A stretch of 5,784 nucleotides of DNA from the NCBI GenBank assembly GCA_021827805.1, contig JAKAUG010000352.1, positions 1 through 5,784 on the forward strand. The letters run 5' to 3'. Made by a program: the position numbers and the translations under genes. Below the pieces are notes generated by a model. The model saw only the letters and a list, made by a program, of their open reading frames with translations. It was not told the DNA's origin and did no database searches. Shown here piece after piece: positions 1 to 5,239 of the stretch; the stretch's first letter is position 1; every line of letters begins with the position of its first letter. Source of the stretch: Bacillota bacterium (GTDB lineage Bacteria > Bacillota > Sulfobacillia > RBS10-35 > JAJYVN01).

Positions 1-1283
1 TGAGCCGGGTGCTGCTTCTGGTGGTCGGCGGGGTCGGCGCGCTGTCGACGGTCGATTCGTTCGTGCACTGGCGGGGCGAGCTGGCCCTCGGCGGACCCCA
101 CCTGATCCAGGTGGGCCGCGGCCTGCCCCGGGTGCGCACCTACTTTTTCTGGCAGCAGGCATTCCTGGCGTGCCTGCTGCTGGCCGCCGCGAGCGGGAAC
201 CTCGGGGTCTCCTGGGTCGCCATCGAACTCACCACGGTGACCTCGGCGGTGCTGGTGGGCCTCGGCGGCGGGGCCCGCGCCGTGGAGGCCGCGTGGAAGT
301 ATGTCGTGCTGTGCAGCGTCGGGCTGGCGCTGGCCCTGGTCACCGTCCTCGTGCTCTATGCCCTGGGCGGGGGCGGCGGGCTTCCCGCGCTGAACTGGTC
401 CGCGCTCGAGGCGGCGGCCGCGCACTTCCCGCCCGGTCCGGCCAAGCTCGCCTACCTGTTCGCGCTGGTGGGCCTCGGTACCAAGGCGGGGCTGGCCCCG
501 GTGCACACCTGGCTGCCCGATGCGCACAGCGAGGCCCCGGCGCCGATCAGCGGACTGCTCTCGGGCGTGCTGCTCGCCACCGTGCTCTGCACCCTGGCGC
601 GGGTGGCCAGCATCACGGCCCAGGTGACGGGCGCCGCCTTCCCCTACCACCTGCTCCTGGGGGCCGGGCTGCTCTCGGTGGCCGTGGCCACCCCCTTCCT
701 CATGCTTCAGGAGGATCTCAAGCGACTCCTGGCCTACTCCAGCCTGGAACAGGTCGGGCTCATGGCCGTCGGCTTTGGGTTGCACGTTCCCCTGGCGGCG
801 GTGGGCGCGGTCCTGCAGCTGGTCGTGCACGCCCTCACGAAGTCCGGCCTGTTCTTCACCGCGGGCCAGGTGGTGCACGACGCGGGGACCCAGCGCCTGG
901 CACGGCTGCGCGGCGTGGGTCGGCACGCGCCGCTGCTGGGTGCGGGGCTGCTCATCGGCATCTTCACACTCGGCGGGCTGCCGCCCTTCGGCCTCTTCTT
1001 CAGCGAACTGGACATCCTGCGGGCGGCATTGGCGACGAGCCCCTGGATCGGCCTTGGCCTGTTCGGCCTGTTGGCGGCGATCTTCGGCGGGCTCGTCTAC
1101 TACGTGGGCAACGCGGTCCTCGGACCAGGACGGCCCTTCGTCCCGACGCGCGCGGGCGCGACCACCTGGGCCGTCGTGGGGCTGCCGGTGCTGCTGGCCC
1201 TGGTGGTCGGTCTGTGGACACCGCATGCGCTATCCGGCGGGCTCCAGGCGGCGGCGTCCGTGGTCTTGGGGGGGCGGCAGTGA
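1..1283 (+). CDS. hyfF: Hydrogenase-4 subunit F-like proton-translocating membrane protein, 5' partial
   Basis: Membrane subunit of the complex I antiporter-like (NuoL/M/N) family, closest by eye to HyfF of hydrogenase-4; it would carry ion movement coupled to the peripheral redox arm. The frame is open to the left edge and the first in-frame start is a GTG at 9. Comparison with E. coli HyfF suggests roughly 80 N-terminal residues lie outside the window, so GTG 9 is probably internal. Numbering from codon 9, the chain is mostly hydrophobic, with about ten visible membrane segments. Family residues are present: E73 in AIELTT, W96-K97 in AAWKY, K159 in GTKAGLAPVHTWLPDAHSEA, K239 in DLKRLLAYSS, H274 and K278 in HALTKSGLFF, and E333 in PPFGLFFSE. 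These are the buried Glu/Lys/His positions expected of a working proton channel, so it does not look degenerate. The stop overlaps the next start (TGATG), implying translational coupling. A NuoN-like or MrpD-like label is a less likely alternative. Confidence 0.9.
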   Translation, partial: SRVLLLVVGGVGALSTVDSFVHWRGELALGGPHLIQVGRGLPRVRTYFFWQQAFLACLLLAAASGNLGVSWVAIELTTVTSAVLVGLGGGARAVEAAWKYVVLCSVGLALALVTVLVLYALGGGGGLPALNWSALEAAAAHFPPGPAKLAYLFALVGLGTKAGLAPVHTWLPDAHSEAPAPISGLLSGVLLATVLCTLARVASITAQVTGAAFPYHLLLGAGLLSVAVATPFLMLQEDLKRLLAYSSLEQVGLMAVGFGLHVPLAAVGAVLQLVVHALTKSGLFFTAGQVVHDAGTQRLARLRGVGRHAPLLGAGLLIGIFTLGGLPPFGLFFSELDILRAALATSPWIGLGLFGLLAAIFGGLVYYVGNAVLGPGRPFVPTRAGATTWAVVGLPVLLALVVGLWTPHALSGGLQAAASVVLGGRQ

Positions 1284-2821
1284 TGAGCATGGCATCCGAG
1301 GGGCTGACCCCGGTGCTCGCGGTCCAGGAGGTCGAGGCCTCCGGCCTCGGCGCGGCGGTGGCCGCGAGCCTTGGCCGCGGCGCCCGCTACCTGACGATGG
1401 CGGCCAGCGACCATCGGGAGGACGAGGGGCGCCTGCGCGTGGATGTCGTGCTGGCGCCTGGCGGCCCCGGCCCGCTGGAGGTCCTGCGACTCCACCTACC
1501 GCCGCAGCGCGCCGAGTATGCCTCGCTGACCCCGATCCTACCCGCGGTGCACTGGGACGAGCGGGAGGCGCGGGATCTGCTCGGCGTCGTGCCCCTGGGC
1601 CACCCCGATCCCCGCCCCCTGGTGCTGCCCGATGACTGGCCGCGGGGCCTGCACCCCCTGCGGCGAGACGTCCCCTGGGACGTCCATCCCGCCTCCGCGG
1701 TCGGCGCCGCCTGGTCCGCGCGGCTGGCGGAGGGCGAGGGCGTTGTGCACATGCCCGTGGGCCCGGTGCATGCCGGGATCATCGACTCCGGCCACTTCGC
1801 CTTCAGCCTGATGGGCGAGAGCATCCTGCACCTGGATGTGCGCCTGGGCTGGAAGCACCGCGGTGTGGAGAAGACCGTGGAGGGCACACCGTGGGAGGAG
1901 GCCTCCGCCGCCGTGGAGCGGGTGTGCGCCACCTGCTCGGCCTCGCAGCAGGCGGCGTGGTCCGAGGCCGTCGAGCAGATCCTCGGCTGGCCGCTTCCGC
2001 CGCGGGCCGTCTGGCTGCGCACCATCCTGCTGGAGTGCGAGCGGCTCGCCAATCACATCAACGACATCGCCGCCCTGCCGGCCGGAACGGGGTATACCGT
2101 GGCGGCCATGGCGGGCTCCGTCCTCAAGGAGCGCATGCTGCGGCTCGCGGCCCAGGCCTTCGGCCACCGCTACCTCTTCGGCGCCATCCGTCCCGGCGGT
2201 GTGGCCAGGGACCTGGACCCCGCCGCCGGGACCGGCCTGCGCCAGGGCCTCGGCGAGCTGCGCGGCGACCTCGAGCGCCTGACCCAGCGCATGCTGCGTC
2301 ATCCGGGCTTTGTCGACCGCATCCATGGGACGGGGGTGCTGCGACCCTCGACCGCCCGGGACCTGGGCGGGGTCGGCCCGGTGGCGCGCGCGAGCGGCGT
2401 GCGCCAGGACCTGCGCCTGGATCGGCCGTACCTCGCCTATCGCCAGCTCGCGCCCCTGCTTGTCGTGGAGGAGGAGGGGGACGTCGCGGCCCGGCTGCGC
2501 GTGCGCATCCGCGAGGCGGCCGTCAGCCTGGAGCTGCTCGACCGGCTGCTGCACGGCCTGCCCCCCGGCCCCTGGCGCGCGCCCGCCCCCGCGGGGGCGG
2601 AGCGGGCCTCAGGTCTCGGGATCGGCGCCTGCGAGTCCCCCCGCGGCGCACAGGTGCACTACCTCGAGCTGCGGCAGGGCCGGATCTTCCGGCTCCGCAT
2701 CCGCTCCTCGTCGTTCGCCAACTGGCCCCTGCTGCTGGAGGCCGTGCCCGGGAACCTGATCGGCGACTTCCCACTGATCAACAAGAGCTTTGAGCTCTGC
2801 TACGCCTGTTCGGACCGCTGA
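1283..2821 (+). CDS. hyfG: Group 4 [NiFe]-hydrogenase (or hydrogenase-related) large subunit, 30 kDa/49 kDa fusion
   Basis: 512 residues. Residues 1-130 form the NuoC/30-kDa-like domain, with the signature W91-DEREARDLLG and GHPDPRPLVLPDDWP then HPLRRD. From about 155 on is the NuoD/HycE-like catalytic domain: GPVH (160-163), SGHF and GE179, KHRGVEK (191-197), RVCATC (C215, C218), GGV after R303, and the C-terminal FELCYACSDR (C506, C509). In the family these two Cys pairs hold the NiFe site that interconverts H2 with protons and electrons. Oddities: the usual CGIC is CATC, the His four residues after the second Cys is Gln222, the usual DPCxxC is ELCYAC, and the protein ends at R512. R512 is the position after which HycI cleaves HycE, so there is no tail to process. 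The start ATG at 1283 overlaps the previous stop; a second ATG at 1289 is possible. The upstream G-rich stretch is only a weak ribosome site. A hydrogenase-related (Ehr) role without H2 chemistry is a real alternative. Confidence 0.9.
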   Translation: MSMASEGLTPVLAVQEVEASGLGAAVAASLGRGARYLTMAASDHREDEGRLRVDVVLAPGGPGPLEVLRLHLPPQRAEYASLTPILPAVHWDEREARDLLGVVPLGHPDPRPLVLPDDWPRGLHPLRRDVPWDVHPASAVGAAWSARLAEGEGVVHMPVGPVHAGIIDSGHFAFSLMGESILHLDVRLGWKHRGVEKTVEGTPWEEASAAVERVCATCSASQQAAWSEAVEQILGWPLPPRAVWLRTILLECERLANHINDIAALPAGTGYTVAAMAGSVLKERMLRLAAQAFGHRYLFGAIRPGGVARDLDPAAGTGLRQGLGELRGDLERLTQRMLRHPGFVDRIHGTGVLRPSTARDLGGVGPVARASGVRQDLRLDRPYLAYRQLAPLLVVEEEGDVAARLRVRIREAAVSLELLDRLLHGLPPGPWRAPAPAGAERASGLGIGACESPRGAQVHYLELRQGRIFRLRIRSSSFANWPLLLEAVPGNLIGDFPLINKSFELCYACSDR

Positions 2822-2841
2822 TCCGCCGCATCGCTCCGGAG

Positions 2842-2915
2842 CGTCCGCCTGCGCCCGACGCCCGCCAGGGCGAACCCCGGGCAAAGAAGGAGACTGGGCC
2901 CTGGTCAGGCGGACG
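2842..2915 (+). promoter_or_regulatory. Intercistronic inverted repeats with a Shine-Dalgarno-like loop (hyfG-hyfI gap)
   Basis: The 142-base gap 2822-2963 contains a perfect 10-bp inverted repeat, CGTCCGCCTG (2842-2851) and CAGGCGGACG (2906-2915). Nested inside is a 7-bp pair, CCAGGGC (2865-2871) and GCCCTGG (2898-2904). It would compete with a 5-bp hairpin CGCCC/GGGCG (2859-2863 with 2868-2872). In the nested fold the Shine-Dalgarno-like AAGGAG (2887-2892) lies in the loop. A CTG at 2901, in frame with hyfI and 8 bases downstream, could in principle be a start adding 21 residues, but CTG starts are rare. The perfect palindrome CGCTCCGGAGCG sits at 2832-2843. No coding content was found. The fold may tune expression of the small subunit or act as an mRNA processing or stability site. 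This is inference, and GC-rich DNA makes chance pairing common. Confidence 0.35.
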
Positions 2916-2963
2916 GGGGCGTGGAGTGATGGGCTCCGCGCCACGACAACCAGGGTCGCGAAG

Positions 2964-3380
2964 ATGGGGAAGAGGACCGTGCCCCTGCTGTCCCGGTCCC
3001 TGCAGCTGCGCCACGTGGACGCCGGCAGCTGCAACGGCTGCGAGTCCGAGCTCGCGGCCATCACGAACCCGATCTACGACGCGCAGCGTTTCGGGGTGGA
3101 TGTGGTGGCCTCCCCGCGCCACGCCGATGTGCTGACGGTCTCCGGGCCGGTCACGCGCCAGATGGAGGAGGCGCTGCGCCGCACGCATCAGGCGATGGGC
3201 GAGCCGCGTCTGGTGGTTTCCGTGGGCGATTGCGCCGCCGGCGGGTGCCCGTTCGCCGGCAGCTACGCCAGCCACCGGGGCGTCGGGGAGGTCCTGCGCG
3301 TGGATGCGCACATCCCCGGCTGCCCGCCCTCTCCGGCAGACATCGTGCGCCACCTGCGCGCGCTGATGGGCCAGGTCTGA
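2964..3380 (+). CDS. hyfI: Group 4 hydrogenase small subunit (NuoB-like, HyfI/HycG/EchC type)
   Basis: 138 residues from ATG 2964. It would carry the proximal [4Fe-4S] cluster next to the NiFe site of the large subunit, like N2 in NuoB of complex I. Visible motifs: SCNGCE (C23, C26, E27), PIYDAQRFGVDVVASPRHADVLTVSG in two conserved blocks (residues 36-61), GDC (C90) and PGCPP (C120). C23, C26, C90 and C120 match the four cluster ligands, and C95 is extra. The chain stops 18 residues after C120, so it lacks the long C-terminal region of HycG (about 255 residues) and is closer in size to EchC or CooL. The ATG is preceded by a modest AGG nine bases upstream; GTG 2979, behind GAAGAGG, and CTG 2901, behind AAGGAG, are alternatives. 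The conserved fold begins around residue 12, so the product class does not depend on which start is used. Confidence 0.87.
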   Translation: MGKRTVPLLSRSLQLRHVDAGSCNGCESELAAITNPIYDAQRFGVDVVASPRHADVLTVSGPVTRQMEEALRRTHQAMGEPRLVVSVGDCAAGGCPFAGSYASHRGVGEVLRVDAHIPGCPPSPADIVRHLRALMGQV

Positions 3381-3435
3381 CGAGTCCGCCCCAGCGCGCG
3401 CTCGGGATGTCGGGGGTGGAGGTCCGGAGGGCGGG

Positions 3436-3478
3436 GCGCGGGGAGCACTGGCGCCCTGGGGCGACGCGCTCCCCGCGC
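3436..3478. terminator. Candidate bidirectional terminator hairpin between convergent genes
   Basis: GCGCGGGGAGC (3436-3446) and GCTCCCCGCGC (3468-3478) form a perfect 11-bp stem around a 21-base loop. Within the loop, CGCC (3452-3455) can pair with GGCG (3460-3463). It lies midway between the convergent stops at 3380 and 3498, the expected place for a shared terminator. Neither side has a T tract, so classical intrinsic termination is not assured. It may instead stabilise 3' ends or work with Rho. Confidence 0.5.
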
Positions 3479-3497
3479 GCGGCTTGGGCATCCGCGG

Positions 3498-5141
3498 CTA
3501 GGCCAGGGCGGCCAGGGGCTCCGCCACGGTCCGCCGGCTGAGCAGGTAACGCCCAATGGCGTCGGAGGCCAGACGGCCGTCGCGGATCGCGTGCACGACG
3601 GTCATGGCGCCGCGCACCAGATCTCCGCCAGCGAAGACCCCGTCGAGATCCGTCTCGCCGCCCTCTCCCCTGGTGCGCACCGACCCGTTGCGGGTCAGGA
3701 GCTCCGGATGACCGGCCACCTCACCCCCGACCGAATAGCCCACCGCCATGATCACGGTGTCGCAGGGCTCGTCGAATTCGCTCCCGGGGACCGGCTCGGG
3801 ACTGCGGCGCCCGCTGGCGTCCGGCTCGCCGAGCCGCATGCGTACGAGCCGCGCGGCCCGCACGTGCCCGTGCTCGTCCTTGAGGTACTCCACGGGATTG
3901 ACCAGGTATTCGAACTTCACGCCCTCGGTCAGGGTGTGCTCGATCTCGCCGACGCGGGATGGGCTCTCCGCGCGTGTGCGCCGGTAGACGATCTGGACCT
4001 CCCTGGCACCCAGCCGGACCGAGGTGCGCGCGGCGTCCATGGCCGTATCGCCGGCTCCGATCACCAGCACGCGCTCGCCGAGCGTCGGTACGGCGAACCC
4101 GGTCCGCTCGCTGTGCGAGAGCGCGACCTTGGCCAGTTGCAGGAACTCCTGGGCGACCCAGATCCCGTCGGCGTCCTCCCCCGGTATACCCGTGCGCCGC
4201 GCCTTCACGGCGCCAAATCCCAGGAAGACCGCGTCGTACGCCGAGCGCAGCTCCTCGAGCGTGATGTCCCGTCCCAGGGCCGTCTCGAAGGTGAAGACGA
4301 CGCCCTGGTCCTTGAGGCGCGCGACCTCAGCGTCGACGGTGCCCTCGGGGAGCACGAACTCGGGAATGCCGTCGGCCAACAGGCCCCCCGCATACCTCTG
4401 CGCCTCAAAGATCGTCACGGCGCAGCCACGGCGGCTCAGGAAGTCGGCGCACGCCAGACCCGCCGGTCCGGCGCCCACCACGGCCACGGTGTGACCCTCC
4501 AGGCGTGTGTCGTCGGGCACGCCGCCAAAGCCGGGGGTGTATTCGGTTGGACCAGCCCCTCCGTAGGCCCCGATGGCCGCCGCGAACGGCGAGAGGGCAC
4601 CCCTGGTATAGGAGGAGAAGCCCTGCGCCGCCCGCTCCGCGGCGCGCCGGGCCAGCAGGGCCTCGAACTCGGCGCGGCGCGAGAGGGCGTAGTCGGCGAT
4701 GTAGCGCTCGATCGCGCCGATGCGCACGCCCTCGCCGCGCGCGTTCAGCACGCAACTGCCCTCGCACTGGTGCTCCCAGGCGCAGACGCGCCCCGTGCAG
4801 GCCGCCAGCGCGTTCTTCTCGTAATCCGCCGCGGCCGCGTCCAGAAATCGCCCCTCCTGGACCAGCGCGATGTAGGTGGGGATGGGATTGTTGTTGGGGC
4901 AGCCCGAGACGCAGGTGGGATGCTTGCAGAGCAGGCAGCGTTCGGCTTCGTTGACGACGTCGTCCTCATCAAAACCCTGGATGACCTCGTCAAACGTCTC
5001 CAGGCGCTGCTCCCGGTTCAGGACGTGCCAGGGAGTCATCTTCCATGGATCGAAGAATGGGACGGCGACGCGCGGCACCTCGGAGCCCGCCGGTCGAGCG
5101 CCGCTCTCCGTGCCTTCGTTCGCTTGTGGTGTCATGGACAT
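3498..5141 (-). CDS. GltD/NfnB-family NAD(P)H oxidoreductase with FAD and [4Fe-4S] clusters, no GltB in view
   Basis: 547 residues from ATG 5141. It belongs to the family of the glutamate synthase small subunit, NfnB and dihydropyrimidine dehydrogenase N-terminal modules, cytoplasmic flavoproteins passing electrons from NAD(P)H to a partner through iron-sulfur clusters. The N-terminal cluster domain has C69-x2-C72-x4-C77-x3-C81-P and C115-TGRVC120-x5-C126-EGSC130, then IGAIERYIAD. The FAD fold starts at VVGAGPAGLA (G223, G225, G228) with acidic E246. The NAD(P) fold starts at VIGAGDTAMDAA (362 on) with YRR (386-388), suggesting NADPH. The C-terminal FAD motif is FAGGDLVRGAMTVVHAIRDG (503-522). 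The linker at about 155-215 is roughly 40 residues longer than in E. coli GltD (472 residues total). Start: ATG 5141 (MSMTPQ) follows AAGGAGG by 12 bases; ATG 5135 is the next choice, and an upstream ATG at 5210 would place the Shine-Dalgarno inside the gene. With no GltB or NfnA neighbour, the electron acceptor is unknown. Confidence 0.9.
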   Translation of the reverse strand: MSMTPQANEGTESGARPAGSEVPRVAVPFFDPWKMTPWHVLNREQRLETFDEVIQGFDEDDVVNEAERCLLCKHPTCVSGCPNNNPIPTYIALVQEGRFLDAAAADYEKNALAACTGRVCAWEHQCEGSCVLNARGEGVRIGAIERYIADYALSRRAEFEALLARRAAERAAQGFSSYTRGALSPFAAAIGAYGGAGPTEYTPGFGGVPDDTRLEGHTVAVVGAGPAGLACADFLSRRGCAVTIFEAQRYAGGLLADGIPEFVLPEGTVDAEVARLKDQGVVFTFETALGRDITLEELRSAYDAVFLGFGAVKARRTGIPGEDADGIWVAQEFLQLAKVALSHSERTGFAVPTLGERVLVIGAGDTAMDAARTSVRLGAREVQIVYRRTRAESPSRVGEIEHTLTEGVKFEYLVNPVEYLKDEHGHVRAARLVRMRLGEPDASGRRSPEPVPGSEFDEPCDTVIMAVGYSVGGEVAGHPELLTRNGSVRTRGEGGETDLDGVFAGGDLVRGAMTVVHAIRDGRLASDAIGRYLLSRRTVAEPLAALA

Positions 5142-5153
5142 GCCGTACCGCGT

Positions 5154-5160
5154 CCTCCTT
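5154..5160 (-). promoter_or_regulatory. Strong ribosome binding site of the GltD-like gene
   Basis: AAGGAGG on the minus strand matches the anti-Shine-Dalgarno perfectly. It lies 12 bases before ATG 5141 and 18 before ATG 5135, and no in-frame start lies nearer. The spacing favours 5141 as the start and argues against the longer frame from 5210. Confidence 0.7.
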
Positions 5161-5169
5161 GTGACGGAG

Positions 5170-5194
5170 TTGCGGGGCCGAACGGCCCTCGCAA
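5170..5194 (-). promoter_or_regulatory. Leader hairpin just upstream of the GltD-like Shine-Dalgarno
   Basis: Plus-strand TTGCG-GGGCC (5170-5179) pairs with GGCCC (5184-5188) and CGCAA (5190-5194). This gives a 10-bp stem with a four-base loop and a single bulged base (5189). On the minus-strand transcript it ends 9 bases before AAGGAGG. It could end transcription of the upstream open frame, protect the 5' end of the message, or affect ribosome access. There is no T tract after it, so a classical terminator is less likely. Confidence 0.45.
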
Positions 5195-5210
5195 GTTTGC
5201 TGCAGCACAA

Positions 5211-5239
5211 GCAAAAAGGGAAGCACCCAGAGGGGTCAA
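5211..5239 (-). promoter_or_regulatory. Weak candidate promoter for the GltD-like gene
   Basis: On the minus strand TTGACC (5239-5234) is followed after 17 bases by TTTTGC (5216-5211), a good -35 but poor -10 for a housekeeping sigma factor. A second TTGACA (5259-5254) lies 20 bases upstream, so GTTGAC occurs twice at about two helical turns. The 10-bp palindrome TGCTGCAGCA (5198-5207) lies just downstream and could bind a regulator. This AT-richer island in otherwise GC-rich DNA is the most promoter-like stretch before the gene. Confidence 0.25.

Noticed and set aside
1..11. TGA at the left edge as the stop of an upstream gene overlapping a hyfF start at base 0 or at GTG 9
   Set aside because: Family alignment by eye places this point well inside HyfF, after about 80 residues, so the frame most likely continues upstream; this cannot be settled without the flanking sequence.
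170..1282. Upstream in-frame extension of the hyfG frame
   Set aside because: It overlaps the HyfF-like gene in another frame and gives Arg/Gly/Ala-rich sequence with no homology-like pattern; conserved large-subunit sequence starts after ATG 1283, which forms a TGATG coupling with the previous stop.
2790..2963. N-terminal extension of the small subunit from ATG 2790
   Set aside because: That start lies inside the 3' end of hyfG, and the extra 58 residues are low-complexity and cross the inverted-repeat region; the conserved fold begins after ATG 2964.
2926..3135. Small plus-strand frame of 69 codons
   Set aside because: It overlaps the hyfI start in a different frame, and its product is Arg/Pro/Thr/Ser-rich with no recognisable motif.
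5142..5210. Start of the GltD-like gene at ATG 5210
   Set aside because: The longer form would place the perfect Shine-Dalgarno and the leader hairpin inside the gene and add 23 residues unlike the family N terminus.
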